From Nitrospirota bacterium (GTDB lineage: Bacteria > Nitrospirota > Thermodesulfovibrionia > Thermodesulfovibrionales > SM23-35), in assembly GCA_040754395.1 (NCBI GenBank), contig JBFMCL010000015.1, positions 18,704 through 82,703 of the forward strand: 64,000 nucleotides of DNA, written 5' to 3'. The notes under the pieces are model-generated. The model was not told the DNA's origin, made no database searches, and saw only the letters and a list, made by a program, of their open reading frames with translations. Below, one piece after another: positions 55,257-63,829 of this stretch (positions within the stretch are counted from its first letter, which is position 1; each line of letters opens with the position of its first letter). A program made the translations under genes and the position numbers.

Positions 55257-56297
55257 ATGGCAAAAGTTTTCATATGCGGCGGCAGTGGATATACCGGGGC
55301 TGAACTGCTCCGTATTCTTGCGAATCATCCCGGGGTGGAGATAACCGGAGCCACATCCGAACGATCCGCAGGAAAAACCGTCACCGAGCTTTTCCCCCAC
55401 CTGCATCACTATTCTTCTCTCACCTATGAGCCTCTCCGTCCTGAAGATGTTCTTCAGAAGGCGGATATCTTTTTCATGGCCCTCCCGCACGGTGAATCAC
55501 AGAGGGCGGTGGATTACTTTTTCAGGCATGGAAAGACAGTGATAGACCTGTCGGCTGATTACCGGCTCAGGGACGCAGGGACATATGCGCAATGGTACAG
55601 TGTGCCGCATAAATTTCCGGCAACCCTCAAGAAAGCGGTATACGGCCTGCCGGAGATCTACAGAAACAGGATAAGAAAGGCAAGGCTGATCGCAAACCCC
55701 GGCTGCTATCCTACAGGAGCACTGCTCGGTATGCTGCCGGCTCTCAGACACAGACTGATAGGTCTCTCCGGTATTGTCATTGACTCGAAGTCAGGTACGA
55801 GCGGCGCAGGCCGGAAGGCAGACCTTGCGCTGTCCTTTTGTGAGGTGAATGAGGGGTTCCGGGCATATGCGGTCGGTACGCACCGCCATACACCCGAAAT
55901 CGAACAGGAAGTATCAGGACTGTCTGGAAGAGAGGTGACGGTGAATTTCACCCCGCATCTTTTGCCTGTTGACAGGGGAATACTTTCGACCATCTATGCC
56001 CCGCTTGCGAAAAAGGCCGATGCGGAGGAAATAGCAAAAATTTACAGGAAAACCTTTCTCCGTGAGCCGTTTGTCAGGGTTCTGCCGTATGGGGTGTATC
56101 CGAACATCACGCATGTCCGGGGGACGAACTTCTGTGAAGTGGGACTGAAACTGAATGAACGGACCGGCACGCTGATTATCGTTACCGCGATTGACAACCT
56201 TGTGAAAGGGGCTTCAGGTCAGGCAGTACATAATATGAACATCATGCTGGGTCTTGACGAAAAGACAGCCCTTAACGCCCCGGCGCTGCTTCCTTAG
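55257..56297 (+). CDS. argC: N-acetyl-gamma-glutamyl-phosphate reductase
   Basis: A 346-residue NADPH-dependent enzyme of arginine synthesis that reduces N-acetylglutamyl phosphate to the semialdehyde. The Rossmann motif is CGGSGYTGAELLRIL, and the catalytic Cys150 lies in ANPGCYPTGALLG. The conserved SGTSGAGRK and HRHTPEIEQE follow. It lies 15 bases before argJ. Its promoter predicts a leaderless transcript separate from rpsI. Confidence 0.97.
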   Translation: MAKVFICGGSGYTGAELLRILANHPGVEITGATSERSAGKTVTELFPHLHHYSSLTYEPLRPEDVLQKADIFFMALPHGESQRAVDYFFRHGKTVIDLSADYRLRDAGTYAQWYSVPHKFPATLKKAVYGLPEIYRNRIRKARLIANPGCYPTGALLGMLPALRHRLIGLSGIVIDSKSGTSGAGRKADLALSFCEVNEGFRAYAVGTHRHTPEIEQEVSGLSGREVTVNFTPHLLPVDRGILSTIYAPLAKKADAEEIAKIYRKTFLREPFVRVLPYGVYPNITHVRGTNFCEVGLKLNERTGTLIIVTAIDNLVKGASGQAVHNMNIMLGLDEKTALNAPALLP

Positions 56298-56312
56298 GGC
56301 GGGATCAGCGAT

Positions 56313-57488
56313 ATGATACCGCAGGGATTCCTTTTTTCTGCCGCAGAAGCCGCAATAAAAAAACCCGGAAGAAAAGACCTTGCCCTCATTTATTCAACGA
56401 CCGAGGCCACGGTTGCAGGCAGGTTTACCACCAATAACGTAAAGGCTGCCCCCGTGAAGCTTGATATGAAGAATATTAAGGAAGGGAGGGGGCAGGCGAT
56501 AATCGTCAACAGCGGGAATGCAAATGCCTGCACCGGACGAATGGGGATGGAAGATGCCCGGGAAATGGCCAGCCTGGTTGCCCGCAGGCTCAGGATGAAA
56601 TCGTCCCGTATCTTTGTCTGCTCCACCGGCGTTATAGGTACCCCCATGCCGATGGAACGGATTCGTCCGGGCATCGATACTCTGGCGGAGAATCTCGGAA
56701 AAGCTTCTCTCGAGGATGTTGCCGGCGCAATCATGACAACGGACACCTTCCCGAAGATCGTTCTGAAGAAGGTGAAAATCGGAAAGAAGACCGGCAGGAT
56801 AGCGGGAATCTGCAAGGGCGCAGGCATGATATCCCCGCACATGGCAACCATGCTCTGTTTTGTCATGACGGATATTGCCATCGACCGTCATGCGCTTGAT
56901 AGCGCGCTTGGAGAAGCCGTGCGAAAGTCGTTTCACAGGATTACTATTGACGGCGATATGTCGACCAATGATACGGTTCTCGTCATGGCGAACGGCATAC
57001 TTGGAAACGAAGAGATATCGCGCAACTCCCCACACTTTGCGGTGTTCCGGGACGCGCTCTCAGGGGTGACATACGAATTGTCGAAACTCATCGCGATGGA
57101 TGGGGAAGGGGCGACGAAACTGGTTGAGATAGAGGTTGTCGGCGCCGGGAGCGAATCCGATGCCGGGAAAGCGGCGTTTGCAGTGGCAAATTCAAACCTT
57201 GTCAAGACGGCGCTTTACGGAAACGATGCGAACTGGGGCCGCATCATGGCTGCCCTTGGATATTCCGGCGCCAGGATGAAAGAAGAAAATGTGGATATCT
57301 ATTTCGGCAGGGTGAAAATGGTCAGCAAAGGAATCATGACCGGCAGGGACAAGGAGGCAGGCGGTATCCTGCGGCAAAAACACGTAAAAATCATTATCAA
57401 TCTCCGTATCGGGAAAGCTTCCGCTAAGGTTTTGACCTGCGATCTGACCGAGAAGTATGTCAGGGTAAACGCAGAATACAGGACCTGA
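56313..57488 (+). CDS. argJ: Arginine biosynthesis bifunctional protein ArgJ
   Basis: A 391-residue ornithine acetyltransferase, often also N-acetylglutamate synthase. The precursor self-cleaves before the nucleophile Thr179 in KGAGMISPHMATML, giving two chains. Other conserved parts are IVNSGNANACTG, CSTGVIGTPMPMERI and DGDMSTNDTV. Together with argC it covers recycling of the acetyl group in the cyclic arginine route. A 13-base stem terminator follows. Confidence 0.97.
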   Translation: MIPQGFLFSAAEAAIKKPGRKDLALIYSTTEATVAGRFTTNNVKAAPVKLDMKNIKEGRGQAIIVNSGNANACTGRMGMEDAREMASLVARRLRMKSSRIFVCSTGVIGTPMPMERIRPGIDTLAENLGKASLEDVAGAIMTTDTFPKIVLKKVKIGKKTGRIAGICKGAGMISPHMATMLCFVMTDIAIDRHALDSALGEAVRKSFHRITIDGDMSTNDTVLVMANGILGNEEISRNSPHFAVFRDALSGVTYELSKLIAMDGEGATKLVEIEVVGAGSESDAGKAAFAVANSNLVKTALYGNDANWGRIMAALGYSGARMKEENVDIYFGRVKMVSKGIMTGRDKEAGGILRQKHVKIIINLRIGKASAKVLTCDLTEKYVRVNAEYRT

Positions 57489-57510
57489 TTTCTTCTCCTT
57501 CAGTTTTCTG

Positions 57511-57540
57511 TTGACAAAACTTTTTCCGCAATGGTATTTC
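57511..57540 (+). promoter_or_regulatory. Possible promoter in front of a terminator
   Basis: TTGACA at 57511-57516, 18 bases, TATTTC at 57535-57540 (4 of 6). Transcription from it would run straight into the hairpin at 57569-57603. Confidence 0.3.
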
Positions 57541-57568
57541 TATATACAGATGCCTCGTTATCTCCCCT

Positions 57569-57609
57569 AATACTGCTGTCCAATTCCCACGGACAGCAGT
57601 ATTTAATTT
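57569..57609 (+). terminator. Rho-independent terminator after argJ
   Basis: AATACTGCTGTCC (57569-57581) pairs perfectly with GGACAGCAGTATT (57591-57603), followed by TAATTTT. It ends the argC-argJ unit and sits at the end of the convergent DUF362 gene. Confidence 0.85.
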
Positions 57610-58731
57610 TCAGGGTATTGCATGAAGTTCGTAGTTCCTTTCGCCCAGTCCGAGTCTCTCAAGTTCCTCTATCTGCAGCTGGTAGGGCCGTGCGCTGAGT
57701 TTGTAGAGAACGTCGTCGCCGGGGACGATCTTCCTTTCATCTGCTGCGGACTGCGGGAGCGGAGGGGCTTTCAGCAGCAGGTCAACGCTTGCCTGTTCTA
57801 TCGAGACAATGTCGTCAGATACCAGTATCCCGAGGTCCTGTATGACAGGAACATCTGCCATGGGCATGCAATCGCATTCAGGCTGAATCTCGGTGAGAAA
57901 GTTGATGTAGACTACTTTCTTCGGCTTGAAGGTTCCCAACACCGCCTTCGCAGCCTCTGCAAGGGAGCGCATGAACCTCTCCGGGTCTCCGGGGAGGGAA
58001 AGGCCTGCTGACTGGCAGACCCTTTCGCACCTGCCGCACCGCCAGCATTCGTCGCTGTTCCATTTGAGTTTGTCCTCCTCAAATGTGATCACATTAAGGG
58101 GACAGATTTCCATGCACTGATTGCAGAACTCGCATATCTCCGCATTCCAGTCAAGCATGCCTTCGCCTATGGTATGCATGGCGCCCCTGCCGCATTTCCA
58201 GCCGCATTCCCTGTGCCTTGAACTGACACCTCCCATCGCGACATTCTTGATGGCGCCCCCGTAGCCCGCCTGAATGTGACCTTTCACATGCGAGCAGACC
58301 ACCATGCCCGGAACATCGTGTATCACGCTTGCCACCGCAATCTCCCCGAGAATTTCTCCTGCTTTCACCATGATATTGTCGTTTCCGTACAGCCCGTCCG
58401 CCAGCACGACAGGGGCTCCGACCGAGAGGTGGTTGATCCCGTTCTGGTTTGCCACTTCAAGGTAATCAAGCCCCTTTATCCTCACGGTGTCGGTCACGAA
58501 AGGTTTTGCCCCGCAATGCAGCAGAGCGTCAACGACCTTTCTGAGAAAGATCGGACGTACGATCCTGTGGGCACCCTCAGACCCGAAATGCGTCTTCACC
58601 GCAACCCATTCACCGGGCGTGAAATAATCCGGCAGGCCGATTTTTTTCAGGAGCAGATCGAGTTTTCCCGGCATGCTGTCGTCATATTTCCATTTCAGCG
58701 CCCGTGCAGATGCAAAATAGACTTGTGACAT
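57610..58731 (-). CDS. DUF362 protein with two 4Fe-4S clusters
   Basis: A 373-residue iron-sulphur protein of the DUF362 family. The N-terminal domain (about 1-190) has VAVKTHFGSEGAHRIVRP and SHVKGHIQAGYGGAIKNVAMG. Two ferredoxin motifs follow: CEFCNQCMEICP and CWRCGRCERVCQ, each C-x2-C-x2-C-x3-C. The C-terminal part again belongs to DUF362. Members are thought to handle electrons or cofactors in anaerobes, but the reaction is not known. A GGGAGG site precedes the ATG, and an extended -10 lies at 58770-58778. Confidence 0.92.
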   Translation of the reverse strand: MSQVYFASARALKWKYDDSMPGKLDLLLKKIGLPDYFTPGEWVAVKTHFGSEGAHRIVRPIFLRKVVDALLHCGAKPFVTDTVRIKGLDYLEVANQNGINHLSVGAPVVLADGLYGNDNIMVKAGEILGEIAVASVIHDVPGMVVCSHVKGHIQAGYGGAIKNVAMGGVSSRHRECGWKCGRGAMHTIGEGMLDWNAEICEFCNQCMEICPLNVITFEEDKLKWNSDECWRCGRCERVCQSAGLSLPGDPERFMRSLAEAAKAVLGTFKPKKVVYINFLTEIQPECDCMPMADVPVIQDLGILVSDDIVSIEQASVDLLLKAPPLPQSAADERKIVPGDDVLYKLSARPYQLQIEELERLGLGERNYELHAIP

Positions 58732-58769
58732 GTCAACCTCCCTCGGGAAAGCGTTAATAGTGATTGTTC

Positions 58770-58778
58770 ATTATATCA
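58770..58778 (-). promoter_or_regulatory. Extended -10 element TGATATAAT before the DUF362 gene
   Basis: A perfect extended -10 on the minus strand, giving a leader of about 32 bases with a normal GGGAGG ribosome site. Confidence 0.55.
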
Positions 58779-58938
58779 ATTTTCCAGATTTTCAATTTTT
58801 GCGGGAGAAATCCTGTCAGATGGTATACACTACATTCTGTCCGGACTGCGTGTTCCCCCTGCTCCGTCCGGAGTTGCCGTAAAAGGGGAGTAATGCGAAT
58901 ATCGTCCGTCATGAATGATAGGTGACAAGGAGGAGGCC

Positions 58939-59658
58939 ATGTATTTGCTGGAAAATATCACGATGAAGGAATTCTCGAAGTATCTCAGGAATACCAAAAC
59001 CATAGTGTTTCCGTTCGGCACGATTGAGGAGCACGGAACCCATCTGCCCCTGCACACCGATGCATTTATCATTCAGCAGGTGCTCAGAATGGCGGCAGGA
59101 AAGAGAAAGTTCTTTCTTGCGCCGGTGATGTATTACGGGGTATGTACCACGACAAAGGACCATCCCGGGACGCTGAGCATCAGTCCGGAGACGCTCAGGA
59201 GGTTTTCCGGCGATCTTGTCACAGAAGCCTATAAAAAGGGACTGAGGAACTTCCTGCTGATTTCAGGACACGGGGGCAGCATTCACATGGCAGCATTGAA
59301 AGAGACCGCCGAAGAGCTGATAGACAGACTCAGGGGGATAAACATCGCGGTTCTGTCTCCCTATGATATCGTGTGGAAGGAACTTTCGGAGCTGTCAGAA
59401 ACGCCGAATGACGCACATGCGGGTGAGCTGGAAACCTCGATCATGCTCTATCTGTCTCCTGACCTTGTGAAGGGAAGGGCACCCGAGGAATACCCCCGGA
59501 TACCAAGACCTTTTACGGTGAAGGACAAAGTGAAGTACTGGCCCGGAGGAGTATGGGGCAATCCCCGAAAGGCATCCGCTGAGAAGGGGGAAAAGGCGGT
59601 AAAAATTATTGTTGACAGGATACTCGACATTCTCTCGGAAATTGAAAGGCTGAAATAG
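58939..59658 (+). CDS. Creatininase-family amidohydrolase
   Basis: A 239-residue metal-dependent hydrolase. The start at 58939 (MYLLENITM) is set by AAGGAGGAGG just upstream. Metal-binding motifs of the family are present: FGTIEEHGTHLPLHTDAF (Glu, His, Asp), ISGHGGS and NDAHAGELETSIML. Relatives include creatininase, the riboflavin/F420 pathway enzyme ArfB and MftE, the peptidase of the mycofactocin pathway. The substrate cannot be chosen from context, as neighbours are DUF362 and nadB. Confidence 0.88.
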   Translation: MYLLENITMKEFSKYLRNTKTIVFPFGTIEEHGTHLPLHTDAFIIQQVLRMAAGKRKFFLAPVMYYGVCTTTKDHPGTLSISPETLRRFSGDLVTEAYKKGLRNFLLISGHGGSIHMAALKETAEELIDRLRGINIAVLSPYDIVWKELSELSETPNDAHAGELETSIMLYLSPDLVKGRAPEEYPRIPRPFTVKDKVKYWPGGVWGNPRKASAEKGEKAVKIIVDRILDILSEIERLK

Positions 59659-59700
59659 GGGTTCAGTTCTCCGGTTTCGTTTGGTGCTTTTGCCATCAGC

Positions 59701-59730
59701 TTGATTTCCGATTATCCCTTCCTTTATGCT
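59701..59730 (+). promoter_or_regulatory. Promoter placed for a near-leaderless nadB mRNA
   Basis: TTGATT (59701-59706), 18 bases, TATGCT (59725-59730). The predicted start (59737) is three bases before the ATG. The -35 sequence and spacer length match the promoter at 37799. Confidence 0.45.
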
Positions 59731-59739
59731 TCCTGATAC

Positions 59740-61320
59740 ATGCGAAAAGAATTCGTGGATTTTCTTATTATCGGGAGCGGTGTCGCAGGCCTGAGGGCTG
59801 CAATAGAGCTTGCTCCCTGCGGCAGTGTGCTTGTGGTGACAAAAGACCGGCCTGCAGAAAGCACCACTGAATACGCACAGGGGGGGATAGCCGTTGCCCT
59901 GAGCGATGAGGATGAGGTCGGTATCCATTACGAGGACACGCTAAGGGCGGGTGACGGCCTCTGCAGGGAAGATGCAGTGAAAATCCTGGTCGGAGAAGGG
60001 CCGGAGAGGATACTCGAACTCATCTCCTGGGGCGCGGAGTTTGATAAAGAGGGGATGAAGCTGGATTTTACCCTCGAGGCGGCGCATTCACGGAAACGGA
60101 TACTTCATGCGCACGGGGATGCTACGGGGAAAGAGCTTGAGAGAGTTCTCCTCAATAAGGTACGGACGCTGCCATCGGTCAGAAAATATCCGTTTGCTTT
60201 CACGGAAGACCTTATTGTTGAAGAAGGCGTGTGCCTCGGAGCGTATGTCCTCTCGGGCAAGGAGAGAATAGCGCTACGTGCAGGGACTACTGTCCTGGCG
60301 ACCGGAGGCGCGGGGCAGGTATTTTCACGAACGACAAACCCCGCGGTAGCGACTGGCGACGGTATGGCGATCGCTTTCCGGGCTGGCGCAGTGCTTGAAG
60401 ACATGGAATTTGTCCAGTTCCATCCCACCGCTCTTTTTGCTCCTTCAGCCCCGCAGTTTCTGTTAAGCGAAGCCATGAGGGGAGAGGGGGCTATCCTGCG
60501 GAATGTGCACAAGAAGACCTTCATGAAGGAGTACCATCATGATGCGGAGCTTGCTCCAAGGGACGTGGTAACGAGGGCAATCCTTTCACAGATGATACGA
60601 ACGAAAAGCAGCAATGTATATCTGGATATGACTCATCTGGACGGGGGCTTTGTCAAAAACAGATTCCCGAGGATATATGCGACCTGCCTGCAGTATGATC
60701 TGGACATTACCAGGGAACTTATTCCGGTATCCCCTGCTGCGCATTATTTTATGGGCGGGGTCAGGACAGATACCTGGGGAGCAGCAAGCCTGCGGGGCCT
60801 GTATGCTGCAGGAGAGGTCACATGTACAGGAGTGCATGGCGCAAACAGGCTTGCATCAAACAGTCTCCTCGAAGGGCTTGTCTTCGGCGCGCGGGCAGGA
60901 AAGGCAGCGGCTGATTACGGATCAGGGAGCAGCCGCAGTGCGCTGAAGCTGCCAAAAGGCATCAGGGAAAAATCCGGAATATCCCAGAAGCCGGGCCGGA
61001 GAACCGTGAACAGCAATATGGAAGAAATACGACATTCGCTGAGAAAACTGATGTGGGAAAGGGTAGGGATAATACGATGTGCTGAATCGCTCGGTGAGGC
61101 GAAAAAAAAGCTTGAAGAATGGGAGTTCCTGCTGGAAAGCACGTTCATTACGAGGCGTGAACTCGAACTCAGGAACATGTATGAAGTCTCCAGGCTGATT
61201 ACAGACGCAGCATTGTTGCGGAAAGCAAGCGTCGGTGCCCATTACCGCTCGGATTATCCGAAGAAGGGCAAAAACTGGCAGAAGCATATCGCCATAACAA
61301 AAGACCGCAGGGCGGTTTGA
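59740..61320 (+). CDS. nadB: L-aspartate oxidase
   Basis: A 526-residue FAD enzyme that oxidises aspartate to iminoaspartate, the first step of de novo NAD synthesis. The FAD-binding motif is FLIIGSGVAGLRAAIEL (about 8-24). Typical parts are STTEYAQGGIAVAL, HAHGDATGKELERVL, TGGAGQVFSRTTNP, FVQFHPTAL and AAHYFMGGVRTD with GEVTCTGVHGANRLASNSLLEGLVFG. No ribosome site precedes the ATG. nadA and nadC are not in this window. Confidence 0.97.
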   Translation: MRKEFVDFLIIGSGVAGLRAAIELAPCGSVLVVTKDRPAESTTEYAQGGIAVALSDEDEVGIHYEDTLRAGDGLCREDAVKILVGEGPERILELISWGAEFDKEGMKLDFTLEAAHSRKRILHAHGDATGKELERVLLNKVRTLPSVRKYPFAFTEDLIVEEGVCLGAYVLSGKERIALRAGTTVLATGGAGQVFSRTTNPAVATGDGMAIAFRAGAVLEDMEFVQFHPTALFAPSAPQFLLSEAMRGEGAILRNVHKKTFMKEYHHDAELAPRDVVTRAILSQMIRTKSSNVYLDMTHLDGGFVKNRFPRIYATCLQYDLDITRELIPVSPAAHYFMGGVRTDTWGAASLRGLYAAGEVTCTGVHGANRLASNSLLEGLVFGARAGKAAADYGSGSSRSALKLPKGIREKSGISQKPGRRTVNSNMEEIRHSLRKLMWERVGIIRCAESLGEAKKKLEEWEFLLESTFITRRELELRNMYEVSRLITDAALLRKASVGAHYRSDYPKKGKNWQKHIAITKDRRAV

Positions 61321-61378
61321 TGAAGCATTCATGAAATACCCGAATCCAGCGATACGCATAGTCGTTGCGAGTGTAGCG

Positions 61379-61475
61379 AAGCAATCTCGTCGTATCATCT
61401 GAGATTGCCGCGTCCCGAATGCTTTCGGGACGCGCAAAGACCTGTTTCCCAAACGTTTGAGGTATTTAACACTGG
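61379..61475 (+). repeat. Dispersed two-hairpin repeat, copy B
   Basis: GCAATCTC (61381-61388) pairs with GAGATTGC (61401-61408), and CGCGTCCCGAA (61409-61419) pairs perfectly with TTCGGGACGCG (61424-61434). The conserved tail with AACGTTTGAGG and CTGGATCTGG follows. It matches copy A at 19092-19180 except that the second stem has an unrelated but still paired sequence. It lies 59 bases after nadB. Confidence 0.85.
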
Positions 61476-61546
61476 ATCTGGAAATAGATAACTGCAGGAA
61501 AAAGGGGCAGGATTTGCCTGCCCTCCCCAATCAGACGTCGTCTCGG

Positions 61547-61690
61547 CTAGTTTTGACTATTGATTGCTGAGTCGACGAGGCGTTGATCTTCAATAGGAAT
61601 CTCACAACCGCGGTAAATGATGCAGTGTGCCGCATCATGTTCAGTAAGGTTGAGTTCATCGATAAGCTCTTCCGTCTCTTCTATCGTCAC
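61547..61690 (-). CDS. Small acidic protein, unknown
   Basis: A 47-codon frame. It starts at GTG 61690 six bases after an AGGTG in a GAAGGTG context; a GTG at 61699 would give 50 residues. The product starts TIEETEELIDELNLTEHDAA and continues with a CIIYRGC segment and EIPIEDQRLV. It is acidic, with a likely N-terminal helix and a Cys pair spaced by five residues. No family is recognised. It lies 170 bases downstream of the response regulator on the same strand. A real gene is likely from ribosome site and composition, but this needs expression or homology evidence. Confidence 0.5.
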   Translation of the reverse strand: MTIEETEELIDELNLTEHDAAHCIIYRGCEIPIEDQRLVDSAINSQN

Positions 61691-61784
61691 TTTTTTCACC
61701 TTCTTTCAATTGGTTATCAACGACCTTGTATATAGGATATCAGAGGTGCCGAGTGAAAAAAATCGCAGAATTGCCTAATTTCAG

Positions 61785-61802
61785 ATAGGTGTAATTACCT
61801 AT
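61785..61802. promoter_or_regulatory. Possible operator dyad
   Basis: ATAGGT and ACCTAT arms flank a six-base GTAATT core between the small protein and the response regulator gene. It is the kind of short dyad bound by a dimeric regulator. Confidence 0.3.
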
Positions 61803-61859
61803 AAATGATGAGGTACTACTACGGAGAGGAAACGGGAACAACGGCAGGGCGTTTGCCGG

Positions 61860-62510
61860 CTAGATATACCCCTTCTGAATTGCATACTTGATGAGTTCGG
61901 CAATGTTTTTCAGATTCAGTTTGTCCATAATATTTGCCCTGTGATGTTCAACTGTCCGTATGCTGATATTCAGGAGGGAAGCTACCTCCTTGTTTGACTT
62001 TCCTTCGGCTACAAGCTTCAGAATTTCCCGCTCACGTGTGGTCAGCGGTTCAGCCTCAAATGCCGGCTCATGCTCGCCCCGATGGATTCTTGCCCAGTCT
62101 TCCGTCAGATACTCCGAGAGTTTTGGCGATACATAGATTTTTCCTTGCTGCACTTTCTCAATAGCCAGGAAAAGTTCCCTGTCCGCATCTTCCTTCAGAA
62201 GATATCCGTGTGCTCCCGATGAAATCGCCTGGTGAAGATATTCCATATCTCTGTGCATGGTCAGAACCAGTATTTTGGCATTCGGTTGGACAGTCTTGAT
62301 TTCCCTGATTGCCTCAATCCCACGGATATTCGGCATTGAAATGTCAAGCATGATCATATCAGGCGTTATTCTGTTCAGTATTTTCAGGAGTTCCAGCCCG
62401 TCGGCGACCTCTCCCACCACTTTCAGCCTGTGCGCCTCTGCGAGTATTCTCTTCAGCCCCTCACGAAAGAGGGCATGGTCATCCGCGATCAGAATCTTAT
62501 ATGAGTGCAT
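61860..62510 (-). CDS. NarL/FixJ-family response regulator
   Basis: A 216-residue DNA-binding response regulator. The receiver domain (1-120) has the acidic pair Asp10/Asp11, the phosphorylation site Asp55 (MIMLDISMP), Thr in LVLTMHRD and Lys near 106 (GYLLKED). The LuxR-type HTH (about 148-210) reads LTTREREILKLVAEGKSNKEVA and ISIRTVEHHRANI. It starts in the stop of the histidine kinase gene (TAATG), so both proteins are made together and form one two-component system. The target genes are unknown. Confidence 0.95.
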   Translation of the reverse strand: MHSYKILIADDHALFREGLKRILAEAHRLKVVGEVADGLELLKILNRITPDMIMLDISMPNIRGIEAIREIKTVQPNAKILVLTMHRDMEYLHQAISSGAHGYLLKEDADRELFLAIEKVQQGKIYVSPKLSEYLTEDWARIHRGEHEPAFEAEPLTTREREILKLVAEGKSNKEVASLLNISIRTVEHHRANIMDKLNLKNIAELIKYAIQKGYI

Positions 62511-63241
62511 TATGATTTCTTCTTTTTGACGGGTATCCGGAATTGAATTCTGGTCCCCTTGTTCTTTTCACTGCTGAGATTGAAAACTCCGCCGAGCATC
62601 TGCACGCGCTCTGCCATCGATGCCAGTCCCAGCCCTCTCTCGATAGTGATCTTCGTCAATGCCTGCTTTACATCAAACCCTTTCCCGTCATCCTCTATGG
62701 AGAAGGAAATATATTTGTTGTGCCTGAGAATTTGTATTGAAACGTTGCCGGACTTTGCATGTTCACTGATGTTGGTAAGGGCTTCCTGCATGATCCTGTA
62801 TATGTTGATGTGAGAATCGTGGGGGAAAAAGTGATCGATATTCGTGATAGTGGAGGAAATGTGAATATCCCTGTGGCTTGATTTCAGGTTATTTATCAGC
62901 CACCTGATGGCTGCTGTGAGCCCAAGATCGTCGAGAATGGTGGGACTCAGATCTCTGGAAAGCCTGCGGACGTTTTCAATTACCTGATCAATGAACTCAA
63001 GGGTCTCTTCACATTCATGTTTTATCTCCGCCTGATTCTCAAGGAGATTGTTCCTGATGAAGCGCAATTTAAACTTTATCAGTGACAGCGCCTGTCCCAG
63101 TTCATCATGGAGTTCACGCGAGATTCGTTTCCTTTCGATTTCCTGTGCGGCAATAATCTGGGAGGAAAGATACCTGAGCTGTTTTTCGGCGCTGTCGAGC
63201 GTTTTTTTCGTGTGCCTGGAATCCCTGCTGTTTGTCGTCAT
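62510..63241 (-). CDS. Soluble sensor histidine kinase (HisKA_3 type)
   Basis: A 243-residue kinase without transmembrane segments or a recognisable sensor domain. A short N-terminal coiled coil (about 12-38) leads into the HisKA_3 motif ISRELHDELGQALSLIKFKL with phospho-acceptor His45. The HATPase domain has the N box (IMQEALTNISEHAKSG), the G1 box (IEDDGKGFD) and the G2 box (GLGLASMAERVQMLGG). It resembles the cytoplasmic core of NarX/DegS kinases. Sensing must come from a partner or from the short N-terminus. It overlaps the response regulator by one base. Confidence 0.93.
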   Translation of the reverse strand: MTTNSRDSRHTKKTLDSAEKQLRYLSSQIIAAQEIERKRISRELHDELGQALSLIKFKLRFIRNNLLENQAEIKHECEETLEFIDQVIENVRRLSRDLSPTILDDLGLTAAIRWLINNLKSSHRDIHISSTITNIDHFFPHDSHINIYRIMQEALTNISEHAKSGNVSIQILRHNKYISFSIEDDGKGFDVKQALTKITIERGLGLASMAERVQMLGGVFNLSSEKNKGTRIQFRIPVKKKKS

Positions 63242-63442
63242 ATTTCTCTATTGCCGTTCAGTACACCGTGTTATTTGTGTAATCTACAATCTTGGCAAGA
63301 ATATTTCAATACAATGTTGCGGGTTTTGCAGGTGACCGGAAGAAAAGTTCATGCAATATGCATGGCAAAAGCGTGTCGGGTTCACAGGGAAGAACTTCCG
63401 GGAAGCAGCATGTAATCTCCCCTTCCCCTGTCAAGGGATCTC

Positions 63443-63757
63443 TTATTCGGTGCGTGCAATCCGGGATTTCGCTGTTCTGAGCGCGAGGTCTTTGTCTTTT
63501 GTCAGTAATCTCCACTCCATCCCTGTTGCATGGATGCCCGCTTTCCTGTCCTGACCCCGGGCAAGGTACCAGTGTCCGAAACGTTCCACGGTTGAGAACG
63601 GATGATTGCCCTGGCAGAGAAATCCGCAGGGATTCATCTCCTCAAAGAAAATAGTCTCTTCCGGTGCTTCGTCGAACGTGAGGTCAGCGGGCAATTCTAT
63701 CTGCGACACATCAATCCCTTCCGCCTCTTTTTCGTCCAGCCATTCTGCAATTGTCAT
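63443..63757 (-). CDS. Hypothetical protein of about 104 residues
   Basis: From the ATG at 63757 (MTIAEWLDEKEAEGID); a TTG at 63772 would add five residues. The N-terminal half is acidic and ends near NPCGFLCQGNHPF. The second half (GHWYLARGQDRKAGIHATGMEWRLLTKDKD) is basic and rich in aromatics. I recognise no domain; two Cys and two His in the middle might bind a metal. A perfect extended -10 (63830-63838) about 73 bases upstream supports a real gene, although the ribosome site is weak. Confidence 0.6.
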   Translation of the reverse strand: MTIAEWLDEKEAEGIDVSQIELPADLTFDEAPEETIFFEEMNPCGFLCQGNHPFSTVERFGHWYLARGQDRKAGIHATGMEWRLLTKDKDLALRTAKSRIARTE

Positions 63758-63829
63758 GTCAATGACACCCAAACAGCAGAGAATGTCTGCAAATGATCTT
63801 TAGTTGCCATACCGTCTGTTGTCAGCACC

